Assembly (NCBI GenBank): GCA_963665545.2
Contig: CAXXKZ010000007.1
Location: 62,001-126,000 of the forward strand
DNA from: G963665545 sp963665545
GTDB taxonomy: Bacteria; Pseudomonadota; Gammaproteobacteria; Xanthomonadales; SZUA-36
Length of the DNA: 64,000 bases
Direction: 5' to 3'
Below the pieces are notes generated by a model. The model ran no database searches. It was not told where the DNA came from and was given only the letters and a program-made list of their open reading frames with translations. Position numbers and translations under genes: made by a program. Each line of letters begins with the position of its first letter. Positions within the stretch are counted from its first letter, which is position 1. Shown piece by piece: positions 54,222-63,034 of this stretch.

Positions 54222-55652
54222 ATGGATAATGTAGCAAGCAACGCGCTGGAACCGGACGGTGAGCGGATGCGGGAAATGGTCAATAGCGTCATGGACCACA
54301 TCGTGCCGCTGTTGACGACTTTGAATGATCAGCCAATGGATGGCACCGCCGACTCGACGCCGGAGTTTCTTGAGTCACTGATCGAGCCGTTGCCGCAATC
54401 TGGCGCTAATTTCGATGCCCTGATGGACCAGTTGTTCGATGATTTACTGCCCAAATCCGTCAACACGATTTCGGGTGGCTTCATGGCCTACATCGGTTGC
54501 GGGGGAATTTTCGAGGCCGCTGTGGCGGACCTGATTGCCAACAGCCTCAATCGCTATACCGGCACGGCTGCGGAGGGTTCGGCCCTGGTGCAGATTGAAG
54601 CCAATGTCGTTCGCTGGTTTTGCGACATCATGGGTTTGCCGGATACAGCGGGCGGCTTCTTGTGCTCCGGCGGCTCGATCGCCAATCTTAGCGGGGTCAT
54701 CACAGCGCGCCACATCAAATTGGGCGAGGATTTTTCCAGGGGCACAATTTATATATCCGATCAGACCCACCATTGCGTCGCCAAAGCGGTGCGTTTGGCG
54801 GGCATACCCAGGGCAAATCTGCGGGTCTTGCCGGCCGATGAGCATTTTCGGCTTGATCCAGAGCGCGTTCGGGCGGCCATCAAAGAGGATCGTGATCGCG
54901 GCATGCAACCCTTCCTGCTGGTGGGCAGTGGCGGAACGACCAATACCGGCGCCATTGACCCCCTCGATGAATGCGCGGACCTCGCCCGTGAAGAAGACCT
55001 CTGGTTTCATGTCGACGGCGCTTATGGCGGGTTTTTCCGGCTGACAGAACGCGGCAAGCAAGCCTTGAAGGGAATTGAGCGGGCAGATTCGGTGGTCCTC
55101 GATCCGCACAAGACCCTGTTTCTTCCCTACGGGACCGGGGCACTGGTGGTGCGTGACCGTGAAACGTTGCTGCGTACCCACCGCCAATCAGCCGACTACA
55201 TGCCCGATTCAAGAGCTGAAAGTGGGCTGATGGAATTCTGCGAACTGTCACCGGAGTTGACCAAGCCATTTAGGGGCTTGCGCGTGTGGCTGCCAATGAA
55301 GCTCCATGGTGTGGGTGTTTTTCGCGACCGGCTGGACGAGAAGCTCGACTTGATCCGATGGGTGGAAAGCCGGATCAGAGAGGTAGCGGAGCTCGAAGTG
55401 CTGGCCGAGCCGGAACTATCGGTGGTCGCTTTTGCCATCCGCGACACCGGCCAGTCGCTGGCGCAACGCAACGCTCAGTCACGCCAGTTGATCAATGACA
55501 TCAACGCTCGGCAACATGTGTTTCTCAGCAGTACGAGCCTCAATGGCGTCTTTGCGCTGCGCATCGCCATCGTCTCGTTCCGCACACACAAAATGCATCT
55601 GCAATTGCTGGTGGACGATCTGAAAGCCGCGCTTGGCGACATGGCGCCCTGA
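54222..55652 (+). CDS. PLP-dependent group II decarboxylase
   Basis: This 476-residue enzyme resembles aromatic-amino-acid and glutamate-type decarboxylases: SGGFMAYIGCGGIFEAAVADLI, CSGGSIANLSGVITAR, the cofactor His in DQTHHCVAKA, VGSGGTTNTGAIDPLDE, the Asp-Ala pair in FHVDGAYGG, and the Schiff-base Lys in LDPHKTLFLPYG. The substrate cannot be told from sequence. ATG 54222 is chosen over 54153, which lies in a repeat. A 601-bp mobile element now separates it from the convergent bioA. Confidence 0.87.
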   Translation: MDNVASNALEPDGERMREMVNSVMDHIVPLLTTLNDQPMDGTADSTPEFLESLIEPLPQSGANFDALMDQLFDDLLPKSVNTISGGFMAYIGCGGIFEAAVADLIANSLNRYTGTAAEGSALVQIEANVVRWFCDIMGLPDTAGGFLCSGGSIANLSGVITARHIKLGEDFSRGTIYISDQTHHCVAKAVRLAGIPRANLRVLPADEHFRLDPERVRAAIKEDRDRGMQPFLLVGSGGTTNTGAIDPLDECADLAREEDLWFHVDGAYGGFFRLTERGKQALKGIERADSVVLDPHKTLFLPYGTGALVVRDRETLLRTHRQSADYMPDSRAESGLMEFCELSPELTKPFRGLRVWLPMKLHGVGVFRDRLDEKLDLIRWVESRIREVAELEVLAEPELSVVAFAIRDTGQSLAQRNAQSRQLINDINARQHVFLSSTSLNGVFALRIAIVSFRTHKMHLQLLVDDLKAALGDMAP

Positions 55653-55666
55653 GGGAGGGCGCTAAC

Positions 55667-56267
55667 TGTGAATTCCAGCAACGTTTTTCACAAAAAGTGC
55701 GCCAAAATCTAGTTGGTTCTCAGCTCATCGTTCGAATGGGCTGGGGTATCTGCGTTTGTCATTTTTGTCAGGGAGCCGGCTGAGAGTAACAGTGCTGTTT
55801 CCAGGACACGCCACCAGTACATCCCTGTAAGCTCGGATGCGTCATCCCTGACGCATACGGCCCTGGAAGCAGCACTATCACTCTTTCCGGCTTTGACCAA
55901 CTGATGGCACATAGGGGTCACAAATGTCGTCCATTTGACGCGTGTGTCATGCCATTGGCTGCCCCAGGGCGGTTGCGGTCGTTTAAGCCCAGGAACCGCA
56001 CCGTGGCAGCAAAGTGTCGTGAGGGGGTTATGGTTCGTTCCGTCAAGGTGGATGCCGAGGGACGACAAGCGACTGGGTCGCTGGTCCATGGATGGACCAG
56101 CGAGGCGATAGGGAACAGGATGTTCCGTGGAGCCGACCCACCAAGCGCGGAGGAGTGAGGGAAGCCCGTCGGGCCATCCGCCAGGAGCGAACCATAACCC
56201 CCGCACGACACTTTGCGGTAACGATGGCACCAAACCTCACGTGTGAACAACGTTGCTGGAATTCACA
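55667..56267. mobile_element. 601-bp non-autonomous inverted-repeat element (MITE-like)
   Basis: Perfect 19-bp terminal inverted repeats, TGTGAATTCCAGCAACGTT at 55667-55685 and its complement at 56249-56267, are flanked by a 6-bp target duplication GCTAAC (55661-55666 and 56268-56273). There is no transposase. The interior has two structured parts: a multi-stem fold at 55792-55875 with two TCCC-loop hairpins, and a long inverted repeat of 29 bases with one mismatch (56009-56037 with 56188-56216) enclosing hairpins at 56079-56102 and 56112-56126. Open frames within it look like by-products of the palindromes. The right duplication contains the bioA stop codon. Confidence 0.8.
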
Positions 56268-56268
56268 G

Positions 56269-57615
56269 CTAACCCACCCCTGCGCTGCATTTCTTGACCA
56301 CGGCCACGATGGCGCCTGTCAGCGTTTCAAGCTGCTCAGCAGATATCACGTACGGCGGCATGACGTAGATTAATTGGCCAAAGGGCCGGACCCAAACTCC
56401 CTCGGCAACGAACATGCGCTGCACTTCGGCCATGTCCACTGCCTTTTCCATCTCCACCACACCGATGCTGCCCAGCACCCGCACATCGTTGACGCCGTCG
56501 ATGGTGGTGCACGGCGCCAGCCCTGCCCGAAGTGCGGTGGCAATCCCCTGCACCTGTTCGGGCCATGGTGACGCAGACAACAGGTCAATGCTGGCCACGG
56601 CCACCGCGCAGGCCAGCGGATTGGCCATAAAGGTCGGGCCGTGCATGAACAATCCACCGGTATTCGCCGCGGACGAGATGGTGGCGGCAATGCAAGCGCT
56701 GGTCACGGTGGCTCCGAGACTCATAAACCCACCCGTCAGCGCCTTGCCGATACAGATAATGTCCGGTGTAACGCCGGCGTGCTCGCAGGCAAACATCTTG
56801 CCGGTTCTGCCGAAGCCGGTGGCAATTTCATCGCAGATCAGCAACAGACCGTATTCATCGCACAGCGCGCGGGCCTGGGCCAGGTACTGTGGGTGATAGA
56901 ACCACATGCCGCCCGCGGCCTGCACGATGGGTTCGAGAATAATTGCAGCCAATTCGTGATGGTGACGGGCCACCAATTCAGCCAATGGCACGACATCTTG
57001 CGGGTCCCAGTCGGCGTCGAACCGCGTGCGGGGCTGGGGCGCGAAGACCTGCTCGGTAACCATGCCGCCAAACAGATCGTGCATGCCCGTAACCGGGTCG
57101 CATACCGACATCGCCATAAAGGTGTCGCCGTGGTAGCCCGACCGGATCGTCAACAGGCGGCGCCGGTTCTCCTCAGCCTGCGCCAGCCAGTATTGGAACG
57201 CCATCTTGATGGCCACTTCCACGGCCACCGAACCCGAATCGCTATAGAAAATCCGCTCGAGCCCGGCCGGCAGCAGATCGATCAGCCTGCGGCCCAGTTC
57301 AATAGCGGGTTCATGCGTGATGCCACCGAACATCACGTGCGGCATTTTTGCAATCTGATCGGCAGCGGCCGCGTTCAGCACCGGGTGGTTGTAGCCGTGA
57401 ATAGCGGTCCACCACGAGGACATGCCGTCGATCAGCCAACGACCGTCGGCGAGCTGCAATTGCACACCATCGGCCGCCTGTACCGGGTATACCGGCAGCG
57501 GGTCCGACATGGAAGTGTATGGATGCCACAGGTGATTGCGGTCAAAGGCCAGTTGATCGTCCAAATTCCGCTTCGAGCGGTCCCACGAGGCCTTTTTTGG
57601 GCGGCCGCCCGTCAC
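56269..57615 (-). CDS. bioA: Adenosylmethionine-8-amino-7-oxononanoate aminotransferase
   Basis: BioA turns KAPA into DAPA with SAM as amino donor. The sequence has HLWHPYTSM, the DGMSSWWTAIHGYNHP segment, FYSDSGSVAVEVAIKMAFQYW, RSGYHGDTFMAMSV, the PLP-Asp in LLICDEIATGFGRTG and the Lys in CIGKALTGG. GTG 57615 overlaps the bioD stop (GTGA) and gives 448 residues; an upstream in-frame start at 57642 would lie deeper in bioD. Its stop TAG sits in the target duplication of the 601-bp element. It is the last gene of bioB-bioF-bioD-bioA. Confidence 0.93.
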   Translation of the reverse strand: MTGGRPKKASWDRSKRNLDDQLAFDRNHLWHPYTSMSDPLPVYPVQAADGVQLQLADGRWLIDGMSSWWTAIHGYNHPVLNAAAADQIAKMPHVMFGGITHEPAIELGRRLIDLLPAGLERIFYSDSGSVAVEVAIKMAFQYWLAQAEENRRRLLTIRSGYHGDTFMAMSVCDPVTGMHDLFGGMVTEQVFAPQPRTRFDADWDPQDVVPLAELVARHHHELAAIILEPIVQAAGGMWFYHPQYLAQARALCDEYGLLLICDEIATGFGRTGKMFACEHAGVTPDIICIGKALTGGFMSLGATVTSACIAATISSAANTGGLFMHGPTFMANPLACAVAVASIDLLSASPWPEQVQGIATALRAGLAPCTTIDGVNDVRVLGSIGVVEMEKAVDMAEVQRMFVAEGVWVRPFGQLIYVMPPYVISAEQLETLTGAIVAVVKKCSAGVG

Positions 57616-58235
57616 TGCCAGTCGCCCAATTGAGCTGCACACTGCCGCACAAAGGTGGCTGACACCTCGGGGGCGAGTGGAATATCCAGCAGGACCGGCA
57701 GCCCTGTTCGCTCGACGATCACCGCCCTTGATGATTGACTGCCCTCGCCGTCGGACCCGGTGTTGTTGAAGACAATGCCGTGAATTGCAATGCCGCGCGA
57801 TCGCAGTGCATCGACCGACAGCAAGCTGTGGTTGATGCTGCCGAGATAGAGATTGGCCACCAACACGACCGGCAAGCCCCAGTCACCTATCAGGTCCAGG
57901 TTGCTCAGACCATCGCTCAAAGGCACCATCAGGCCACCGGCGGGCTCTACCACCAGGAATCGTGCGGTGCGCGGAAGCTGCAGGGATGCACGGTCAATTT
58001 CCAGCCCGTCTATCTCAGCCGCGGCATGAGGCGACATGGGGCGGCTGAGGCGGAAGGCTTCAGGGTGCACCTCGCCGCCGTCTGCAAGCCGGGCAACCGT
58101 CATGCTGTCTGAGTTCTCAAGCTCACCGGCTTGAACGGGTTTCCAGTAGTCGGCGGTGTAACGCTCGACGAATATTGCAGCAGCAAGGGTCTTGCCGACT
58201 CCGGTCCCTATCCCCGCGATGACGCAGCCGTGCAC
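57612..58235 (-). CDS. bioD: Dethiobiotin synthetase
   Basis: BioD closes the ureido ring of dethiobiotin with CO2 and ATP. The P-loop GIGTGVGKT lies at the very start, then YWKPVQAGE, FRLSRPMSPHAAAE and VVEPAGGLMVPL. GTG 58235 is preferred over TTG 58250 because it puts the P-loop at the usual distance from the N-terminus. The start overlaps the end of bioF by 28 bp and its stop overlaps bioA. Confidence 0.92.
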   Translation of the reverse strand: MHGCVIAGIGTGVGKTLAAAIFVERYTADYWKPVQAGELENSDSMTVARLADGGEVHPEAFRLSRPMSPHAAAEIDGLEIDRASLQLPRTARFLVVEPAGGLMVPLSDGLSNLDLIGDWGLPVVLVANLYLGSINHSLLSVDALRSRGIAIHGIVFNNTGSDGEGSQSSRAVIVERTGLPVLLDIPLAPEVSATFVRQCAAQLGDWQ

Positions 58236-59443
58236 GTGTGCTCTCCCCAATCCTCCCCACGACCGTCACGCGAGCCCTTCAGCACCTCGGCCAGCGCGGC
58301 CAACAGATCGTCGATTTCATTGGCGGTGTTAAAAGCATGCAGGCAAATGCGAATTCGCTCGGTGCCCGCGGCAACACTCGGCGCGCGGATGGCCTTGACC
58401 CAGAATCCCCGAGCTTGCAGTTGATCGGCGGCAGCCAGGGCCGCCTCTTCGCCGGGCACGATTATCGACTGCACCCAGCTGTCACTATCCACCCAGCCGT
58501 GTAGTGAAGGGTGTTGGGAAGCAAGCTGCGAGCTTTGGGCCGCGCGGCGGAAGTGATCCACCAGCTTCAGGAGCTGTCGGCGACGATCATCGAGGTCCGG
58601 CAGTAGCCGGTAGGCCGCCCGAATGGCCAGCAACTGATCATGCGACGGTCCGGTCGAAAATATGAAGGGTCGGGAAAAATTTACCAGGTAAGACTTCAAA
58701 GCGGCCGAGCCCAACACGACGGCGCCGTGCAAGCCCATGCCTTTGCCAAAGGTGTGCACTCGAGCGAAGACCTCGTCGGCCAAACCCAGCTCACTGACCA
58801 GGCCGGCGCCGGCCGGCCCCATGATCCCATTACTGTGCGCCTCGTCGATGATCACGGCCGCAACGGCGTTGCGGGCCACTGGGATGATTTTTTCTAGCGG
58901 CGCGAAATCGCCATCCATCGAGTAAAGGGATTCGATGCCGACAAAAACACAACCCTCGGCAGTGGCGCGGGCCTGATCCAGTTTTCGTTCCAGATCGCCC
59001 AGGTCATTGTGTTTGAATTTCAGTTTCTCAGCCTTGCTCAGCCGCGCCCCGTCAATACTGGAGGCGTGCACCAATTCGTCCATTACCAGGCAATCGCCGG
59101 CTTTGGCGACGGCGGAATACAAACCCAGGTTGGCGGCAAAGCCGCTGCTGAACAACAGCCCGGCATCGCCACCATGAAATTCGGCCAGTTCCTGCTCCAC
59201 CGACTCGGCCAGGGCGCTGTTGCCGGAAATCAGTCGTGAGCCGGTCGATCCTGCAGGTATGTTGTGCCAGGCGGCGCGTTGTTGGTCGATGGCCCGGCGG
59301 AGTTCAGGCGAACGACTCAGGCCCAGGTAATCATTGGAGCAAAAGTCCACGCCATCATGATGGATGGTGAGCGTTCTCAGCCTGTCGCTTTGCGCTCGCC
59401 GGCGCAGCGCGCCACGGAGGCTTTGCTCGACTTCATGATTCAC
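58208..59443 (-). CDS. bioF: 8-amino-7-oxononanoate synthase
   Basis: BioF joins pimeloyl-ACP (or CoA) and alanine. The 411 residues show DFCSNDYLGLSRSPEL, GSTGSRLISGN, LFSSGFAANLG, DELVHASSIDGARLS, VIIDEAHSNGIMGPAGAG and the Lys in HTFGKGMGLHGAVVLGS. It is slightly long because of a C-terminal tail that overlaps bioD. It starts two bases after the bioB stop. Confidence 0.94.
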   Translation of the reverse strand: MNHEVEQSLRGALRRRAQSDRLRTLTIHHDGVDFCSNDYLGLSRSPELRRAIDQQRAAWHNIPAGSTGSRLISGNSALAESVEQELAEFHGGDAGLLFSSGFAANLGLYSAVAKAGDCLVMDELVHASSIDGARLSKAEKLKFKHNDLGDLERKLDQARATAEGCVFVGIESLYSMDGDFAPLEKIIPVARNAVAAVIIDEAHSNGIMGPAGAGLVSELGLADEVFARVHTFGKGMGLHGAVVLGSAALKSYLVNFSRPFIFSTGPSHDQLLAIRAAYRLLPDLDDRRRQLLKLVDHFRRAAQSSQLASQHPSLHGWVDSDSWVQSIIVPGEEAALAAADQLQARGFWVKAIRAPSVAAGTERIRICLHAFNTANEIDDLLAALAEVLKGSRDGRGEDWGEHTCTAASSRG

Positions 59444-59445
59444 GA

Positions 59446-60534
59446 TCAGGCGATCGCCTCACCTTGAGCCGTGGCCCGAGAGCTGGCCTGAGCCCTGGCT
59501 CGAGTCTCAATTTGGGCCTCAGGCCGTGGCGGCATGGCATTGAGACCCAGTGTTTCAAACATGGCCCTGTCATCATCAACGGCGGGATTGGGGGTAGTGA
59601 GCAGCTTTTCACCGGCAAAGATGGAATTGGCGCCGGCCAGAAAGCACAAGGCTTGTTCTTCGGCACTCAGTTCCAGCCGACCGGCAGAAAGACGCACCAT
59701 GGACTGCGGCATCAGTATGCGTGCCGCGGCGATCATGCGCACCAATTCAAACGTGGGTACCCGAGTCTGGTGCTCCATAGGCGTACCAGGCACGGCGACC
59801 AGTGCGTTGATCGGCACCGATTCGGGGTGCTTGGGCAGCGTCGTCAGGGTGTGCAACAAATCAATGCGGTCGTCTTCACTTTCGCCCATGCCAATGATGC
59901 CGCCACAGCACACTGTGATGCCAGCATCACGCACTCGACCCAGCGTGTCGAGGCGATCCTGGTAGGTTCGGGTGCTGATAATTTTTGGGTAATAGTTTGC
60001 GCTGGTATCCAGGTTGTGGTTGTAAGCGCAAAGACCCGCTTCTTTAAGCCTGCGGGCCTGGTCGTCGCTCAGCATGCCCAGGGTGCAACACACCTCCAGG
60101 CCCATCTCGCTGATACCGCTGACCATGTCCAGAACACGATCAAACTGGGCGCCATCCCGAACTTCGCGCCAGGCGGCGCCCATGCAAAAACGGGTACTGC
60201 CTGCCGCCTTGGCCTCACGGGCGGCATCCAGCACCGGGTTGATCTGCATCAGCCTGTCGAATTCGACATCACTGTGATTGTGCACGGATTGGGGGCAATA
60301 AGCACAGTCCTCCGGGCAGCCGCTGGTCTTGATCGACAACAAGGTGCATACCTGCACATCATTGGGTTGATGAAACTGGCGATGGACGCTTGCGGCCTCA
60401 AAAACCAGGTCAAGAAAAGGCATGCGGTAGAGTTGCGCCACGTCTTCGCGGTCGAGATTATTCGGTGCCGGGTTCAGTGCCGGTTTCTGGGGCGTGTTCT
60501 GATTGGGGGTCTGGGCCGTGGTTTGGGTCATCAC
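59446..60534 (-). CDS. bioB: Biotin synthase
   Basis: This radical-SAM enzyme inserts sulfur into dethiobiotin. The SAM cluster motif is GCPEDCAYCPQS, followed by RFCMGAAWRE, CCTLGMLSD, YNHNLDTSANYYPKI and GGIIGMGE; the sequence near the end has the family's SVRLSAGR with the Arg ligand of the 2Fe-2S cluster and NSIFAGEKLLTT. Both ends are low-complexity: a Thr/Gln/Asn/Pro-rich start (residues 1-28) and an Arg/Ala/Gln-rich tail. It heads the biotin operon. No clear BirA operator was found before it. Confidence 0.95.
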   Translation of the reverse strand: MMTQTTAQTPNQNTPQKPALNPAPNNLDREDVAQLYRMPFLDLVFEAASVHRQFHQPNDVQVCTLLSIKTSGCPEDCAYCPQSVHNHSDVEFDRLMQINPVLDAAREAKAAGSTRFCMGAAWREVRDGAQFDRVLDMVSGISEMGLEVCCTLGMLSDDQARRLKEAGLCAYNHNLDTSANYYPKIISTRTYQDRLDTLGRVRDAGITVCCGGIIGMGESEDDRIDLLHTLTTLPKHPESVPINALVAVPGTPMEHQTRVPTFELVRMIAAARILMPQSMVRLSAGRLELSAEEQALCFLAGANSIFAGEKLLTTPNPAVDDDRAMFETLGLNAMPPRPEAQIETRARAQASSRATAQGEAIA

Positions 60535-60644
60535 CTGTAGATTCCTGCGGGTTCGCTGTGCCGGTATGGGATGGCAATTGTAGCCTCATCCGCGACTAAA
60601 ATCGTGGAATAATGGGCGCTGGGCATGACAGTAGAGAATCAGCA

Positions 60645-61517
60645 ATGTCAGTCATATCTGTAGAAAAACTGTCCTACCAATATCCTGGCGGCGGGGTGGA
60701 GGCGGTTCGAGAGGTCTCATTTGAGGTTGGCCGCGGGGAAGTATTTGGTTTTCTGGGGCCCAGCGGGGCGGGCAAGAGCACCATGCAAAAGGTCCTGACC
60801 CGGCTGTTGCCGGGCTACAGTGGAAGCGCCCAGGTGTTCGGACAAGACCTGTCGAGCTGGGGCGATAATTTCTACGAAAACATCGGTGTGTGCTTCGAAT
60901 TGCCGGCCAGTTATCTCAAGCTCACGGCGCGGGAAAATCTGGACCTGTTTGCCGTCCTTTACCGCAATGAGGTGCGCACGACCGACGACCTGCTCGAGCA
61001 GGTAGGGCTGCTCGACGCCGCAGATCAACGTCTGTCGGAGTTTTCCAAGGGCATGCAGATCAGACTCAATTTCGCCCGCAGCCTGCTGAACCGCCCGGAG
61101 CTCCTGTTCCTCGATGAGCCCACCGGTGGGCTTGACCCCGGCAATGCGGCACGCATCAAGAAAATTATCCGGGCGCAACGCACCGCGGGCACGACGGTTT
61201 TCCTGACCACCCACGACATGATGGTCGCCGATGAACTGTGTGACCGGGTGGCGTTCATCGTTGAAGGTAAGATCCCCATTATCGATACCCCGCGTGAACT
61301 CAAGCTCAACTATGGTGACGCGGTGGTCGACATCAAGTGGCGTGATGACACCGGCCTCGATCGGCAATCCGTGCCGCTGGGATCATTCGATTCGCGCTCG
61401 TTGGCAGAGTCGTTGAATGCGCTGCAATCTGGTGGGCGGCGCATCGAGACGATTCATTCCCGCGAGGCCACGCTGGAACAGGTTTTCCTCAAAGTGACCG
61501 GCAGCAGCTTGCAATGA
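60645..61517 (+). CDS. ABC transporter ATP-binding protein
   Basis: The 290-residue ATPase has Walker A GPSGAGKST, the Q-loop region NIGVCFELPASYLKLT, the signature SKGMQIRLNFARSLL, Walker B LLFLDEPTGGLD and the switch His in TTHDM. The C-terminal extension (about residues 215-290) is typical of multidrug or antibiotic exporters. It is coupled to the permease by an ATGA overlap. ATG 60645 begins the natural sequence; the frame is open from 60612. Confidence 0.88.
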   Translation: MSVISVEKLSYQYPGGGVEAVREVSFEVGRGEVFGFLGPSGAGKSTMQKVLTRLLPGYSGSAQVFGQDLSSWGDNFYENIGVCFELPASYLKLTARENLDLFAVLYRNEVRTTDDLLEQVGLLDAADQRLSEFSKGMQIRLNFARSLLNRPELLFLDEPTGGLDPGNAARIKKIIRAQRTAGTTVFLTTHDMMVADELCDRVAFIVEGKIPIIDTPRELKLNYGDAVVDIKWRDDTGLDRQSVPLGSFDSRSLAESLNALQSGGRRIETIHSREATLEQVFLKVTGSSLQ

Positions 61518-62998
61518 GCCCTGCCCGCCAGGCACGAACCGAACTGACGCTGCAAGGCCGCTATGGCATCCTCTATGCCGCGACGGCCGTTGTGATTCTC
61601 TGGGCGATCGTGCTTTGGGCCTTGCAACCGCCGCTTCGGGCCTTTTTGCTGCCGCCCCTGTTGGTCATGGATACCGCCGTATTTGGTTTTTTCCTGATGT
61701 CCGGCATGATGTTTCTGGAGAAGAATGACGGCGTGCTTGCCGCACTGGTTGTCACACCGATGTCCACCCGCACTTACTTGCTGCGGAAAGTCCTGGTGTT
61801 AACAGCCGTGGCAGTAGTGCTGAGCCTGGTACTGGTGGGCTTGATGCTGGGCAACGCGGTGAATTGGCTGTGGCTGACCGCGGGCATTGCGTTCGGGTCA
61901 GTGATGACCATGCTCGCCGGCTTTGTGTTGGCGACCCGATTCAACAGTATTTCGCAGTACCTTATACCGGCCAGCCTGATCATGATTGTGGTGCAGGTCC
62001 CGGCGCTGCATTACTTCAACCTGGTGCCGAGCGACCTGTTTTATTTGCTGCCCACCATGGCGCCGCTGGTGCTGGTCGAAGGCGCCTTCACAGGCTTGAC
62101 AGCCACCGAAGCGGTCTACGGCATCGCATATAGCGCCGTGACCTGCCTGCTGCTACTGCGCTGGGCGGTTCGGGCTTTCGACCGTTTTGTAGCGGGCGGG
62201 CAGGCCGCAGCAAGCCGGCCTGTGGGCAGTGGCTCCACGCCCCCTCGTTCCCGCACCCCTCGTTCGCGTAACCGCATACTGGCATTGTTGGCGGGTGATG
62301 TGCGCAATATTCGGCGTGAGCCAATCTTGGCGTTCCTTTCAGTCTATGCCCTGATTCTGGCCACCGTGGGTCGCTGGCTGATTCCCTGGCTGGTGGAGGT
62401 CAGCGCGCCATTTGATTTCACCCCCTATGTCCTGTTGCTGGTCACTTTTCTCGCTGTTCAGACCGGGCCCCTGGTGCTGGGTGCCGTGGCCGGAATGCTG
62501 TTGCTGGACGAGCGCGATGACCGCAGCCTGCTGGCGTTACGGGCCACGCCCTTGCCACTGCGGCACTATGTGGTTTATCGCACGGCCGTGCCCGTCGCGT
62601 TGAGTGCTTTGCTGTGTTTTGCGTCGGTCTATTTTGTCGCCCTGGTGGATGCCTCGGGAGTGCGGGTTGCCGTGGTGGCGGTCATCGCGGCGCTGGAGGG
62701 ACCCATACTGGCACTGGCCGTGGCGGGCATGGCCAACAACAAGGTAGAGGGCATGGCGCTGTTGAAAGGTATGGGAATATTCATGTTTGCGCCGGTCGCT
62801 GCATATTTCCTCGAGACGCCCTGGCGCTGGGCGCTGGGCGTGTTTCCCACCTTTTGGCCGGCGGAGTTGTTTTGGCAGGCGGTGGAGCCGTATGCTGCGT
62901 ATCCCGAATTGAGCTTCTGGGCAACGGCCGTGGCCGGCTTGGGTATCCACTTGCTGTTACTGGCATGGCTCCTGAGAAGATTTGAGCAGAAGATTTGA
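61514..62998 (+). CDS. ABC transporter permease, two half-units fused
   Basis: The 494 residues form two similar sets of about six membrane helices (about residues 20-230 and 255-485), joined by a Ser/Pro/Arg-rich linker (SRPVGSGSTPPRSRTPRSRNR). The first half keeps a charged loop TPMSTRTYLLRKVLV, the second the equivalent TPLPLRHYVVYR. This is the layout of fluoroquinolone-type or ABC-2 export permeases in which two ancestral subunits are fused. The stop codon lies in a 13-bp tandem repeat. The substrate is unknown. Confidence 0.8.
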   Translation: MSPARQARTELTLQGRYGILYAATAVVILWAIVLWALQPPLRAFLLPPLLVMDTAVFGFFLMSGMMFLEKNDGVLAALVVTPMSTRTYLLRKVLVLTAVAVVLSLVLVGLMLGNAVNWLWLTAGIAFGSVMTMLAGFVLATRFNSISQYLIPASLIMIVVQVPALHYFNLVPSDLFYLLPTMAPLVLVEGAFTGLTATEAVYGIAYSAVTCLLLLRWAVRAFDRFVAGGQAAASRPVGSGSTPPRSRTPRSRNRILALLAGDVRNIRREPILAFLSVYALILATVGRWLIPWLVEVSAPFDFTPYVLLLVTFLAVQTGPLVLGAVAGMLLLDERDDRSLLALRATPLPLRHYVVYRTAVPVALSALLCFASVYFVALVDASGVRVAVVAVIAALEGPILALAVAGMANNKVEGMALLKGMGIFMFAPVAAYFLETPWRWALGVFPTFWPAELFWQAVEPYAAYPELSFWATAVAGLGIHLLLLAWLLRRFEQKI

Positions 62999-63026
62999 GC
63001 AGAAGATTTGAGTAGAGGATTTGAGA
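62975..63026 (+). repeat. Four tandem 13-bp units across the permease stop
   Basis: Units AGAAGATTTGAGC start at 62975, 62988, 63001 and 63014, the last two with small changes. Because 13 is not a multiple of three, the second unit supplies the permease stop codon, and the last unit provides the purine-rich ribosome site of the hydratase. Confidence 0.85.
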
Positions 63027-63034
63027 GGATTGTA

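Noticed and set aside
55709..56233. 174-codon open frame on the minus strand inside the 601-bp element
   Set aside because: It covers the hairpins and inverted arms, has no family features and changes composition along its length; it is a by-product of palindromic DNA.
60535..60644. BirA operator between bioB and the ABC exporter
   Set aside because: I found no TTGTAAACC-type inverted repeat in the gap.
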